A stretch of DNA of 64,000 nt from Christensenella intestinihominis (lineage in GTDB: Bacteria > Bacillota > Clostridia > Christensenellales > Christensenellaceae). Where the stretch lies: contig NZ_MAIQ01000007.1 in NCBI RefSeq assembly GCF_001678845.1, forward strand, positions 1-64,000. Direction: 5' to 3'. The stretch's first letter is position 1. Every line of letters starts with the position of its first letter. The position numbers were made by a program, and so were the translations under genes. The notes beneath the pieces were generated by a model. It ran no database searches. It was not told the DNA's origin and saw nothing but the letters and a program-made list of their open reading frames with translations. Below, piece after piece: positions 27,675 through 36,155 of the stretch.

Positions 27675-29330
27675 GTGGACGATTGCCGGACAACTGCTCC
27701 AATAAAAAAAGAAAAAAACCTGAGGGATATGCTTTGCCATGCCGGGGAAGCCTACGCGGGGCGTGATATGCTCCGAATCCGCACGGAAGGCGGAAAGGTA
27801 AAAGGAATTTCGCACGAAACGTTTATGCGCGACATGAACGCGCTTGGGAACGCACTGCTGGGCCTTGGCCTTGCTGATAAAAAAATAGCCGTGATCGGGC
27901 CGACCAGTTATGAATGGCTGGTTTCCTATTTTTCGGTGGTATGCGGCGTTGGCGTAATTGTGCCGATCGATAAGGAATTACAGGATGACGAAATTGCGGC
28001 GATCCTCCGCGAAAGCGGGGCGGAATGCATTGTCTTTGCGGATGAATACCTCGATACAATGAGGAATATCAAATCCTCCGTGCGCGGGGTCCGGCACTTT
28101 ATCAATATGGGCGGGCAGCTCGATTCGTTTTCCAAAAGCTTTTACGAATTTACCGACCAAAGGGCGCAGTATGGTTATGAAGAGCGCGTGATCGATGAAA
28201 CAAAAATGTGCGCCCTGCTCTTCACCTCGGGGACGACGGGAAAAAGCAAAGGCGTCATGCTCACCCATAAAAGCATTCTTGCCGCATCCGAGGGCGGCCT
28301 TGCCTACCTTGAGATCGGCCGGGTGTGCCTTTCCGTCCTGCCTGTGCACCATTCCTTTGAATGTACGCACGGAATCGTCATGATGATCGAAAACGGGACG
28401 ACGATCTGCATCAACAACAGCCTGCGCTATTTTGCCGAAAACCTGAAGCTGTTCCAGCCGGACGCGGTGTTCCTTGTGCCGCTGTTCATCGAACGGCTGG
28501 AATATATGATCCGCAAATACGTGCAGCAAAAGGACGGCGGGGAAGAAGCGTTCACAGCCCTGCTTGAAAAAAGCAGGGAAGAGCTTGCGCGCGGTGAAGA
28601 TCATCGAAATGAATATTTTGTGGATATCCACGCGCTGTTCGGCGGGAATTTGAGCCTCCTTTTGTGCGGCGGCGCACCGCTCCCAAAGCGGCTGATGAAA
28701 TTTTTCCGCGATTTGGGAATCCTGCTGGTCACGGGCTATGGAATCACCGAATGCTCTCCGCTGGTCGCCGTGAACGGCAACCGCGCGTACAAAGACGGCT
28801 CGGTCGGCAGGCCGATTCCGTGCTGCGAGGTACGCATCGAAAACGCGGATGAAAACGGTGAAGGCGAGATACTCGTGCGTGGGGACAACGTAATGCTCGG
28901 GTATTACCAAAACGCCGCCGCCACAGCGGAAGCAATCCGCGGCGGGTGGTTCTATACAGGCGACCTCGGGCACCTGGACAGCGACGGTTACCTCTATATC
29001 ACGGGCCGCAAAAAAAACCTGATCGTCCTCCAGAACGGAAAAAACATCTATCCCGAGGAGATCGAGGATTTCATCAGGCAGAGGATTCCATACATCGTGG
29101 AGATTGTGGTTTATGCACCGCTCGAAGACGGAATGAACGAAAGGACGCTGTGCGCCGAGCTATATCTTGGCGAGGCGGCGGAACGGGAACGTGCGCAGGC
29201 AAGCCTCGAACACGACCTTGCGGAGGCCAACCGTGCGCTTCCTGCGTTCAAGCGCATCCAAAAAATCCACGTGCGCGACCATGAATTTGAAAAAACGACA
29301 AAAAAATCGATCAAGCGTTTTACGGTATGA
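27675..29330 (+). CDS. AMP-dependent acyl-CoA ligase-like synthetase, start probably disturbed
   Basis: An ANL-superfamily enzyme that adenylates a carboxylate. The 551-aa reading has the P-loop FTSGTTGKSKG, the A5 motif GYGITECSP, the hinge YTGDLGHLDSDGYLYITGRKKN and a C-terminal KTTKKSIKRF with the catalytic lysine. It is a paralogue of the ligase at 58.8-60.4 kb. GTG 27675 with aggggaacc upstream is the only in-frame start with a fair site. However, the residues just upstream in frame (YYKVRGTN) look like the family N-terminus, and a well-placed ATG at 27646 with gggag is one base out of frame, suggesting a frameshift near 27650. The substrate is probably a fatty or related acid. Confidence 0.85.
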   Translation: MDDCRTTAPIKKEKNLRDMLCHAGEAYAGRDMLRIRTEGGKVKGISHETFMRDMNALGNALLGLGLADKKIAVIGPTSYEWLVSYFSVVCGVGVIVPIDKELQDDEIAAILRESGAECIVFADEYLDTMRNIKSSVRGVRHFINMGGQLDSFSKSFYEFTDQRAQYGYEERVIDETKMCALLFTSGTTGKSKGVMLTHKSILAASEGGLAYLEIGRVCLSVLPVHHSFECTHGIVMMIENGTTICINNSLRYFAENLKLFQPDAVFLVPLFIERLEYMIRKYVQQKDGGEEAFTALLEKSREELARGEDHRNEYFVDIHALFGGNLSLLLCGGAPLPKRLMKFFRDLGILLVTGYGITECSPLVAVNGNRAYKDGSVGRPIPCCEVRIENADENGEGEILVRGDNVMLGYYQNAAATAEAIRGGWFYTGDLGHLDSDGYLYITGRKKNLIVLQNGKNIYPEEIEDFIRQRIPYIVEIVVYAPLEDGMNERTLCAELYLGEAAERERAQASLEHDLAEANRALPAFKRIQKIHVRDHEFEKTTKKSIKRFTV

Positions 29331-29341
29331 CAGAACCAACC

Positions 29342-29380
29342 AAAAAGCCGCGCCGGGGAAAATTTCCGGGGCGGCTTTTT
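29342..29380 (+). terminator. Rho-independent terminator after the ligase gene
   Basis: Stem aaaaagccgc / gcggcttttt with an inner ccgg-rich extension, followed by TTTTT. Confidence 0.85.
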
Positions 29381-29414
29381 AAATCCCTATAATTTCAGTG
29401 CCATCTTCAATCGG

Positions 29415-29999
29415 TCAGGAACCGAGGGGATGCTCTGAAAAGGTTACGGTTATGGCGTATACGCTTTCGTCCTCCTTTGGGCCCTGCGGTTCCCCGAAAA
29501 AGCCGATACCATGGGGAGAAGATTCGCCGTCCGTAACGGAAAGGATCACAACCGGGACCTCCTGCTCATAGGCAATATCCATCGGGTCCTGCCACTGGGC
29601 GGCGGACGGCAGTCCTGCTGCCGCGTCGTCGTTCTCCGTCAGGGTAAATCCATAGCTTGCGTCCCCGTTTTCGACGATTACGCGAAACTGATCCGCCGGA
29701 AGCGACGGCAGAAAAAACATGATCCGTCCGTCCGGAGCTTCCGCAACCCCTTCCGAACTGCCGAGGACCTCCCATTTTCCGTCGATGCCGAGTTTATACA
29801 ACACGCTGCGGATGGACTCCAGCCTGTCGGATGTATGATAGGCATATACCTGTCCCGGAATGATTCCGTCCTGCACAAGCAATGGGTTTATCCTGTCCTC
29901 GTCCGTAAGCTGCGCGGGCTCAAGGCGCATTTCCGCGCCGCAGCCCACACACAGGAACATCATACATATGCCGAGAAGCAAGGCGATCCATTTTTTCAT
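29415..29999 (-). CDS. Putative lipoprotein, unknown function
   Basis: A 194-aa protein with a signal peptide and lipobox FLCVGC, so it should be anchored on the outer face of the membrane. The mature part is acidic with no domain I recognise. The start is set at the second ATG (29999), which has a run of G at the correct distance; the ATG two codons upstream sits on top of that site. It may be co-transcribed behind DUF2461 and the ECF sigma factor, although 56 bases separate it from DUF2461. Confidence 0.65.
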   Translation of the reverse strand: MKKWIALLLGICMMFLCVGCGAEMRLEPAQLTDEDRINPLLVQDGIIPGQVYAYHTSDRLESIRSVLYKLGIDGKWEVLGSSEGVAEAPDGRIMFFLPSLPADQFRVIVENGDASYGFTLTENDDAAAGLPSAAQWQDPMDIAYEQEVPVVILSVTDGESSPHGIGFFGEPQGPKEDESVYAITVTFSEHPLGS

Positions 30000-30055
30000 A
30001 CCCATCCCCCCTTTTGCTCACAGTCTAGCATGCCGCGGGGGAAAACGCAATCGGT

Positions 30056-30736
30056 TCAGCGTTCGGGCATCCTGAACCCTTTTAAGGCTTCGTTCAGGAA
30101 GTCGTTGAACGGCTTCATCAACCGGAAGATATGCGCGGCCTCGTTTACGAAACGTCCCGCGTCGCAAAACACCTCCGCCGGGATGTCATATTCGATGTCC
30201 CACGCCTTGTGCTTCAAATATTCCGCGCACGGGTTTTCCTTTTCGTACCCGCGGGGCACGTTCTTCAGCTTTTCCCCAAGCACGTTAAAATGCTCCGCAA
30301 ATTCCTTTGCGGTAATGATTGCCGTAAATTCCCCGCAGCGTTCCGCGATCCTGTCGCGCACCAGCGCCGTCGCCTCCGGGAAAACGGAAGCGAACACACC
30401 CCCGCCGAGAAAGACGCGGCCCGGGCCTGCGCTCAGGTAATATCCGGCGGGGAAGGGGCTCCTGCCGCCGGGCGAAATGTGTGCGCGGAAGCAGGGGTTG
30501 TACGGCGATTTGTCTTTGGAAAACCGCGTGTCCCGGTTGATGCGGAAGATAAGGTTTTTCGGGGGCGGCAGGCACGCAGAGGGATCAAAAGCGGCAATGC
30601 GGCTGCAAAGCTCCTGCACAAGCGCTTCAAATTCGCTGCGCGCTTCGTCATATTGCCTCCTGTTCGCGTGGAACCAATCGCGGTCGTTGTGTGCCGCAAG
30701 GGCGGAAAGATAATCCAGAATGCTTTTTGTATCCAT
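30056..30736 (-). CDS. DUF2461 family protein (TIGR02453)
   Basis: A 226-aa cytoplasmic protein whose conserved stretches (HNDRDWFHANRRQYDEA, FRINRDTRFSKDKSPY) identify the DUF2461 family, for which I know no established function. It starts 9 bases after the ECF sigma gene, with gagggcagg before the ATG, so both should be translated from one mRNA. The place after a sigma factor is where an anti-sigma factor is usually found, but this protein has no membrane helix or zinc motif and does not look like one. Confidence 0.85.
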   Translation of the reverse strand: MDTKSILDYLSALAAHNDRDWFHANRRQYDEARSEFEALVQELCSRIAAFDPSACLPPPKNLIFRINRDTRFSKDKSPYNPCFRAHISPGGRSPFPAGYYLSAGPGRVFLGGGVFASVFPEATALVRDRIAERCGEFTAIITAKEFAEHFNVLGEKLKNVPRGYEKENPCAEYLKHKAWDIEYDIPAEVFCDAGRFVNEAAHIFRLMKPFNDFLNEALKGFRMPER

Positions 30737-30745
30737 CCTGCCCTC

Positions 30746-31576
30746 CTAAAACGCGCGGATCGCGTCCATGCCCCTGGAATCCAAAAGCTCGCGCAGGAAC
30801 TGCCGCGCGCTCATGGGGGAGCGGTAAGCGGGGAAGGAAGCGAATATTGCCGCGCTGTCGTCCATCGCCTCCATTTCGTCCTTGCACGATGCGAGCAGCC
30901 CGCTGTCGAGCGTCTCGAGCGCGGTATATGCCGGTTTTTCGGGGTCGATGCGCCCCTGCTTTACCGCATGGCCCGCGCGCCGTTTGCAGCTGCACATCCC
31001 AGTGCCCGAAAGCCCGCAGTATTGCGCGAGAAAAGCGGACATCCGCTTGCGGATGCGCGAGAGCTTCTGGCGGTAATTCGCCGCGGAAATGCCCAGCGCC
31101 TCGCCTGCGATCCGGCTGTCCACGCGGAACATCGTACCCAATATGAAGATGCAGCGGTCCTCCGGGGAAAGGCATTGCAGCATCACGTTCGTGCACGAAA
31201 ATTTGAGCTCCTCGGCAAGCAGCTCCGCATCGGCGCTTCCCGTGTACGGGGCGTCCTGCACCGATGCGATATCCGCGCCGTAAAAATCAAAGTTCAGCGG
31301 CGCGTGGGCGAACATTGATTTTTTGTAGTCGATGAGGAAATTGACCGCGATCCGGTACACCCATGTGGAAAAGCTGCTTTCCCTGCGGAAGGAGGCGAGG
31401 TTCGTCATCACGCGCACCAGGATATCCTGGCTCGCGTCCTCCGCGTCCGCGGGCGTGCCCAGCATGCGCAGCGAAAGATTAAAAACGGTGTCCTGTACCT
31501 CGGCCAGCAGCGCCTCGAGCGCATCCCTGTCGCCTTCGAGCGCCCGCGAGACGAGCGCGTCTGTTTTTGTATCCAT
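30746..31576 (-). CDS. ECF-type RNA polymerase sigma factor
   Basis: A 276-aa sigma-70 family protein. Region 2 (about 25-95) contains DAEDASQDILVRVM and FSTWVYRIAVNFLIDY for -10 recognition. Region 4 (about 135-185) contains EDRCIFILGTMF and ISAANYRQKLSRIRKRM. About 85 residues follow region 4, beginning with a Cys-rich patch (CSCKRRAG), so it is longer than a minimal ECF factor and belongs to the kind with a C-terminal extension that may regulate it. Strong aaggagg precedes the ATG. No anti-sigma gene is adjacent. Confidence 0.9.
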   Translation of the reverse strand: MDTKTDALVSRALEGDRDALEALLAEVQDTVFNLSLRMLGTPADAEDASQDILVRVMTNLASFRRESSFSTWVYRIAVNFLIDYKKSMFAHAPLNFDFYGADIASVQDAPYTGSADAELLAEELKFSCTNVMLQCLSPEDRCIFILGTMFRVDSRIAGEALGISAANYRQKLSRIRKRMSAFLAQYCGLSGTGMCSCKRRAGHAVKQGRIDPEKPAYTALETLDSGLLASCKDEMEAMDDSAAIFASFPAYRSPMSARQFLRELLDSRGMDAIRAF

Positions 31577-31704
31577 ATTTTGTCCTCCTTAAAGACGTCT
31601 TTACCTGTTTAGACGGAAAAAAGCGCCGCGTGTGACAAAAAAATGCTGTTTTTTCAATATACATTGGATCGGCTCTCCCCGCAACTTAAATTTTCCAAAT
31701 CCGC

Positions 31705-31754
31705 TTGACATATATCACGATGTGATATATGATAAATATATCATAACGTGATAT
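31705..31754 (+). promoter_or_regulatory. Promoter and PadR-type operators
   Basis: TTGACA (31705-31710) and TATGAT (31728-31733) are 17 bases apart. The perfect inverted repeat atatatcac-gat-gtgatatat (31710-31730) fills the spacer. A second, related repeat tatatca...tgatata lies just downstream (about 31738-31754). The arrangement fits autorepression by the PadR protein encoded next. Confidence 0.8.
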
Positions 31755-31783
31755 AGTTTAACGCGATATAAAGGAGGGGCGGC

Positions 31784-32101
31784 ATGGATGTAAAAAAAGC
31801 GGAAAAACGGTATCTGCCCATGAGCGAAACCATGTTCTATATCCTGCTCTCCCTGCGTGAAAAGCGCCACGGTTACGCCGTGATGCTGCACGTGGAAGAG
31901 ATCACGAAGGGACGGGTAAAGATCGGGGCGGGAACCATGTATCAAAGTATTTCCAAGCTTGCGGGCGACGGGCTGATTGCCGCGGCGGGCGAGGAAGGCA
32001 GGCAGAAAAAGTATCAGGTTACTGCGCTCGGCATGCACATCCTGCAAGCGGAGGCGCAGCGGATCAGGGACCTTTTTGAAGCAGCGGAGGAATTGCTATG
32101 A
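31784..32101 (+). CDS. PadR-family transcriptional repressor
   Basis: A 105-aa winged-helix protein of the short PadR type. The HTH lies at about 15-85 (ILLSLREKRHGYAVMLHVEE, GTMYQSISKLAGDGLI) and a C-terminal helix (about 88-105) supports dimerisation. ATG 31784 is preceded by aaaggagg. The stop overlaps the next start (ATGA), so the regulator and the DUF2812 membrane protein are made together, a pairing common in Firmicutes. The inducing signal is unknown. Confidence 0.93.
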   Translation: MDVKKAEKRYLPMSETMFYILLSLREKRHGYAVMLHVEEITKGRVKIGAGTMYQSISKLAGDGLIAAAGEEGRQKKYQVTALGMHILQAEAQRIRDLFEAAEELL

Positions 32102-32637
32102 AAAATAAGAATGTGAAGGCAGTCTGGTGGACGCCGTACAAATATGCCGCGCCCTCGGATTGGGAGCGCTATATGGAAGATATGGCCGCGCAGGGCTGGA
32201 ACGTGGATAAAATCAAACAAAGGAGTTCCTTCCGTATGGTGTTCCACAAAACGGAGCCCAAACAATACAGGTATGTCATGGACCTGAACGCGTTTCCCAA
32301 AAAGGATTACATGGCGACTTACGAGGCGTTTGGCTGGGAATTTGTCGGCAAGATGGCAAGCGAATACATCTGGCGCAGGGAATATACGGGCGAACGGCCC
32401 GAGGCGTTTACCGACACGGCGAGCCTTGAAAAGCGGAACATGAATGTGATCAATGTGCTGCGTATTCTGCTTGTGGTCATGCTCGCGGGCATTGCGGCGG
32501 TTGTCATCGCCCGCTTCGCCGTCCCCGACAGCTTTACAGATTGGGTGGATTTCGTTATCCCGGTTGCGATTTTTGCCGTGATGGCAGCGGCCCTCGGGGT
32601 GTTCCTGCGAAAGATGTACCGAAAGCGGACGGAGTGA
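32098..32637 (+). CDS. DUF2812 family membrane protein
   Basis: A 179-aa protein with an N-terminal soluble DUF2812 domain (about 1-110; AAQGWNVDKI and EAFGWEFVGKM are typical) followed by two transmembrane helices (about 121-142 and 149-170). Its gene is coupled to padR by a 4-base overlap. Such proteins are usually found in PadR operons, and a role in signal sensing or envelope stress is often assumed but not shown. A terminator follows. Confidence 0.85.
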   Translation: MKNKNVKAVWWTPYKYAAPSDWERYMEDMAAQGWNVDKIKQRSSFRMVFHKTEPKQYRYVMDLNAFPKKDYMATYEAFGWEFVGKMASEYIWRREYTGERPEAFTDTASLEKRNMNVINVLRILLVVMLAGIAAVVIARFAVPDSFTDWVDFVIPVAIFAVMAAALGVFLRKMYRKRTE

Positions 32638-32665
32638 ATATACCCGCAGCCGCACGAAACCATAA

Positions 32666-32705
32666 GGAGCTGTCCCGGTTTTATCCCGGGACAGCTCCAT
32701 TTTTA
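32666..32705 (+). terminator. Rho-independent terminator
   Basis: Thirteen-base perfect stem ggagctgtcccgg / ccgggacagctcc followed by a T run. Confidence 0.92.
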
Positions 32706-32733
32706 TACGTTTCGCAAATCGAATCATTAAATA

Positions 32734-32787
32734 TACATTATGTAGTATTTATATTGACAATGCGAATTTCGATTGCTACAATTGTAG
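32734..32787 (+). promoter_or_regulatory. Promoter with two BlaI/MecI-type operators
   Basis: TTGACA (32754-32759) and TACAAT (32777-32782) are 17 bases apart. Inverted repeats tacattatgta (32734-32744) and ctacaattgtag (32776-32787) contain the TACA/TGTA half-sites typical of BlaI. The second covers the -10 box, so the BlaI-like protein should repress its own operon. Confidence 0.8.
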
Positions 32788-32811
32788 TAAATAAGCCAGG
32801 AGGAACAACCA

Positions 32812-33189
32812 ATGGATAAGGTAAAATCGCTTTCGGCGGCGGAATGGACGGTTATGTCTGCGCTATGGGATGACGAACCGCTGATGATTTCTGAAATTGC
32901 GGGAAAAATCGGCAAGGAAACGAATTGGAGTTATTCCACTGTCGCTACCTATATCAGCCGCCTTTGCGATAAGGGAATCCTGACCTATAAAGAGCGTGGA
33001 AAACGGCGCCTTTACTACCCGGCGGTAAGCATTGACGATTGCGTACAGGCGGAAAGCAATAGCATAAGCGAGCGTATGGCTAAAGTAGGCACTAAGAAAT
33101 TGCTGATCCATATGATTAAAGATGCCGGGCTGACCGATCAGGATAAGGACGAGCTTCTGGAACTCATTGATGAACTGAAATCGAGGTAA
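32812..33189 (+). CDS. BlaI/MecI-type transcriptional repressor
   Basis: A 125-aa protein with an N-terminal winged helix (about 8-75; AEWTVMSALWDDEPLMISEI, YSTVATYISRLCDKGIL) and a C-terminal dimerisation helix pair. Members are inactivated by proteolysis when the partner M56 membrane protease senses its signal. The ATG follows aggagg. The sensor gene begins 5 bases after the stop. Confidence 0.94.
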   Translation: MDKVKSLSAAEWTVMSALWDDEPLMISEIAGKIGKETNWSYSTVATYISRLCDKGILTYKERGKRRLYYPAVSIDDCVQAESNSISERMAKVGTKKLLIHMIKDAGLTDQDKDELLELIDELKSR

Positions 33190-33194
33190 ATCAG

Positions 33195-34739
33195 ATGAAC
33201 CATATCGTATCAACCCTCCTGGAGATAACGTTTTATGCCGCGCTGGTGTTCCTTGTTATTATGCTGCTCCGGACGCTGCTTCGGGGCAAGCTGTCTCCGG
33301 TATTCCGGGCGGCTCTCTGGCTCGTGTTGGTTGTGAGGCTTTGCCTCCCGGTGACGTTTGACAGTGGCCTGCACTTTGTCATATTGCCTCCGGGACAGGG
33401 GGAGGTGCAGGTGCAAGGTATGTCAATGGAGGTAATTCCGGCAGCAGGGCCCGGGGCGGAAGCGGCGGGTGCGGAAACGAAAGCGGCGGTTCCCTTCCGG
33501 GCAACCTGGCAGCAAATATTTGTGCTGGCCTGGCTGGGCGGCGCCGGGGTCTGCTGCGTTGTCCTTGCGGCTGCGGGCCACCGGCTGAAACGGCAAAGCC
33601 AGCGCCCTCCCAAAGAAATGGACGGAAAAATATCCCGCATACTCGGGCGCTGCATGGCAGAACTGGGAATCCGCAAAAAACCGGATGTGGTTTTGATGGA
33701 CGATTTACCCTCCCCGGCCCTTACGGTCGCGGGATGCCCCCGAATATTACTGCCAGCCCGGAAGGTTTCCGCCATGAGCGACGAACAATTGTATTTTGCG
33801 CTCCTTCACGAGCTGACGCATTACAAACGGGGAGACCATATTTTGCTGTTGGTCTGGCAGATATTGTCTGCAATCTACTGGTTCAATCCCGTCGTATGGC
33901 TTGCGGGCGGTTGCCTGGTTGCGGATATGGAAGGCGCGTGCGATTATTCTGTCGCGCAGGGGCTGTTGCCCGAAACCAAAAACAGCTACGCCCGGACGTT
34001 GGTATATCTTTCCACCGAACGGCCGCAAACCAAGCTTATGATGGGGCTGGCGCATTCCGGAAAGAGGAATATGCGGCAGCGTATCCAAAGTATTTATTCC
34101 GCGAAAAGCAAGGCTTCCGCAAAGGCCGTGTCCCTGGTATTGGTTGCCGTTCTCGGCGTCTGCTGCTTCACAACGGCCTGTTACCCCGTCTCCGCCGCGG
34201 AAGCGGAGGAACAGCTTTTAAGTGCAACCGTTCCGCTCTCAAAAATGTATCATGACGTCAAGGAATTAATGCGGGAGGAGAATTTCTCCTGCGGCTCGTT
34301 TGGCGCGGACTATAACAATATCATCTATCTTCCTGCGGACGGGCTTTTTGATAAAGGCAGTGCGGAGCTGCGGGATGAAAATGCCGGAAACACCCTAACG
34401 AAGATAGGCGGAATCATTAAAGAATATATGCCCGCCACCAAAGAAATCCTGGTAAGGGGTTATACGGATAGTACGCCTGCCACTTCCGCGGACTATAACA
34501 ATAATATGGAGCTTTCCGCGGCGCAGGCCCGGCGCGTCGCCTCCTTCCTTGCGGAGGAATTTGAGCTTGACCAATCAAAAATCAAAGTGCTTGGGATGGG
34601 CGAACTTGACCCGATGGACACGAACGCTACGGAGGAGGGCCGCGCGCAGAACCGGCGGATCGACATCATGGTCATAGCCAAGAGCTCGCCCTATACGGCG
34701 CAGGACTATATGGGGGAAGGAAAGACGGTCGGGCTTTAA
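33195..34739 (+). CDS. M56 (BlaR1/MecR1-like) membrane protease fused to an OmpA-like domain
   Basis: A 514-aa presumed sensor-protease. Several N-terminal helices surround a cytoplasmic M56 zinc metallopeptidase with H195-E-L-T-H199, and a last helix lies near 311-329. The C-terminal 160 residues are not the penicillin-binding sensor of BlaR1 but an OmpA/MotB-type domain (GYTDSTPATSADYNN, LSAAQARRVASFLAEE, NRRIDIMV), a fold that binds peptidoglycan in known proteins. It therefore probably senses cell-wall state rather than beta-lactams and then cleaves the BlaI-like repressor. gagg precedes ATG 33195. Confidence 0.88.
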   Translation: MNHIVSTLLEITFYAALVFLVIMLLRTLLRGKLSPVFRAALWLVLVVRLCLPVTFDSGLHFVILPPGQGEVQVQGMSMEVIPAAGPGAEAAGAETKAAVPFRATWQQIFVLAWLGGAGVCCVVLAAAGHRLKRQSQRPPKEMDGKISRILGRCMAELGIRKKPDVVLMDDLPSPALTVAGCPRILLPARKVSAMSDEQLYFALLHELTHYKRGDHILLLVWQILSAIYWFNPVVWLAGGCLVADMEGACDYSVAQGLLPETKNSYARTLVYLSTERPQTKLMMGLAHSGKRNMRQRIQSIYSAKSKASAKAVSLVLVAVLGVCCFTTACYPVSAAEAEEQLLSATVPLSKMYHDVKELMREENFSCGSFGADYNNIIYLPADGLFDKGSAELRDENAGNTLTKIGGIIKEYMPATKEILVRGYTDSTPATSADYNNNMELSAAQARRVASFLAEEFELDQSKIKVLGMGELDPMDTNATEEGRAQNRRIDIMVIAKSSPYTAQDYMGEGKTVGL

Positions 34740-34769
34740 CGGCGGTTACGACGGGCCGGTTTCTTTCAT

Positions 34770-34801
34770 AAAAAAAACGGCATGCGTGCATGCCGTTTTT
34801 T
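34770..34801. terminator. Bidirectional terminator
   Basis: Arms aaaaaacggcatgc and gcatgccgtttttt with a 2-base spacer, placed between convergent genes. Confidence 0.9.
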
Positions 34802-34807
34802 GCTGCC

Positions 34808-35593
34808 TCAAGTCTTGTTTTCCTGCCGTTTCCGCCACTTTTGGAATTTGTTGTTTTCGAGCGCAAGGTATCCGGTCTTTAAAAAAGGGAGGAAATTCCA
34901 CAGCCAGTTGAAGAACCCAAAGCTTGCGAACGGATAAATTTTCCTTTTCTCCCTGCGCACCCCTTTGATAACCGCCCGAGCAACCTTCTCAGGCGTTTGC
35001 GTGGGAAAGGGCAGGGGCGCTCCGCCTGCCGCACGTTTGAAAAAGTTTGTTTTGGTCGCCACCGGGTAAACAACGGAAAGCGTTATATTGTCCGGCTGCT
35101 CGTAGCGGTAGGCCTCAAAGAAGCCGTCAAGCGCGTATTTTGTCGCGGAGTAATACGCAAACCCCGGAATCGCCGCTTTCGCAAGCGCGGAGTCCGTCAC
35201 CACATAGTGGAAGGGCGCGCCCTTTTGCAGCGCGACCAGCTTTTGCAGGGTATAGATAGGCGCAAAGGTGTTCACTGCAAAAATGTCCTGCGCCTTCGTC
35301 CAGTCTTCCTGCGCCGCTTCGCCGTAATACGCAAACCCCGCGTTGGCAAAAAATACGTCGATCCGTCCCAAAAGGCGCATGGCCTCGGCAAGCATCTCGT
35401 CGATCTGCCCGGGGCCGGACATATCATAGGCAAGGGCGGTCACATTTGCCAGCCCCAGCCCGCTGATCGCGTCCGTATGACGCGCCACTCCGGCAACCTG
35501 CGTTCCCGGCACAGCCGCAAGCCTCTTTAAAAGCTCGAAGCCAATGCCCGATGAAGCGCCGGTGATTACGATTTTTTTATCATTGAATTCCAT
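34808..35593 (-). CDS. Short-chain dehydrogenase/reductase
   Basis: A 261-aa NAD(P)-dependent oxidoreductase. The Rossmann motif TGASSGIG lies near residue 13, NAG at about 86 (FANAGFAYYG), and the catalytic Ser-Tyr-Lys in SALAKA...YYSATKYAL. A C-terminal basic and hydrophobic stretch (about 228-250, RKIYPFASFGFFNWLWNFL) may attach it to the membrane, as in the group that includes DltE-like and SadH-like proteins. The start is ATG 35593 with ggggg upstream; the open frame extends to 35674 without a ribosome site. Substrate unknown. Confidence 0.9.
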   Translation of the reverse strand: MEFNDKKIVITGASSGIGFELLKRLAAVPGTQVAGVARHTDAISGLGLANVTALAYDMSGPGQIDEMLAEAMRLLGRIDVFFANAGFAYYGEAAQEDWTKAQDIFAVNTFAPIYTLQKLVALQKGAPFHYVVTDSALAKAAIPGFAYYSATKYALDGFFEAYRYEQPDNITLSVVYPVATKTNFFKRAAGGAPLPFPTQTPEKVARAVIKGVRREKRKIYPFASFGFFNWLWNFLPFLKTGYLALENNKFQKWRKRQENKT

Positions 35594-35648
35594 GGGAAAA
35601 CCCCCTTCCGCCCATCGGCGGCTAGGCTCCCGTGAATCCGTGGGATGA

Positions 35649-36155
35649 TTAGAAATACCGCTCGATGTCCACATGGTTTTCGCGCAGGCGAAGCAAAAAT
35701 TCCTCGCGGTAAACTACATTTGCGCTGAACCTGTATTTTTTAAGCGCCGTTTCCATAAAGAAAAGCTTTTTCGTCACAACGGCGCGCCTGATGTCTTTAT
35801 AATAAACCTGTTTTTTCACACCAAACACACTGTATGTGACAATATATTCCTCCAACACCCTGATGCGCCATACAAGCGCCAGAAGCAGTACATAAACGCC
35901 GCAAGCGGCCAGCACCGCCAGCAAAACAATGCTGATCCAGTCAAGGCTGTGCCAGATCAGCAGGAGTAAAAAGACACAGCAAAGAAAACAGAAAAACACA
36001 ACCGCAAGCCATACGAATACGCGCGGATGACGCACCGTAAAATCCTGATGCGCATCAATTGCCAGCACGCGCTCATTCTTCCCCGCATATAGGACAAAAT
36101 TGACTGCCACCGCAATCAATACGGCGGCAAGGATGACTTGCAGGACCGTTATCAT
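35649..36155 (-). CDS. Membrane protein coupled to the sodium symporter, unknown function
   Basis: A 168-aa protein with three predicted helices (about 2-22, 48-70, 74-97) and a C-terminal cytoplasmic part (YIVTYSVFGVKKQVYYKDIRRAV) resembling bacterial PH-like domains. Its ATG overlaps the stop of the symporter gene by 4 bases, so the two proteins are made in linked amounts and may form a complex. Some NSS transporters have a small accessory subunit (MetP-MetS), but this protein is larger and not obviously related. Confidence 0.7.
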   Translation of the reverse strand: MITVLQVILAAVLIAVAVNFVLYAGKNERVLAIDAHQDFTVRHPRVFVWLAVVFFCFLCCVFLLLLIWHSLDWISIVLLAVLAACGVYVLLLALVWRIRVLEEYIVTYSVFGVKKQVYYKDIRRAVVTKKLFFMETALKKYRFSANVVYREEFLLRLRENHVDIERYF

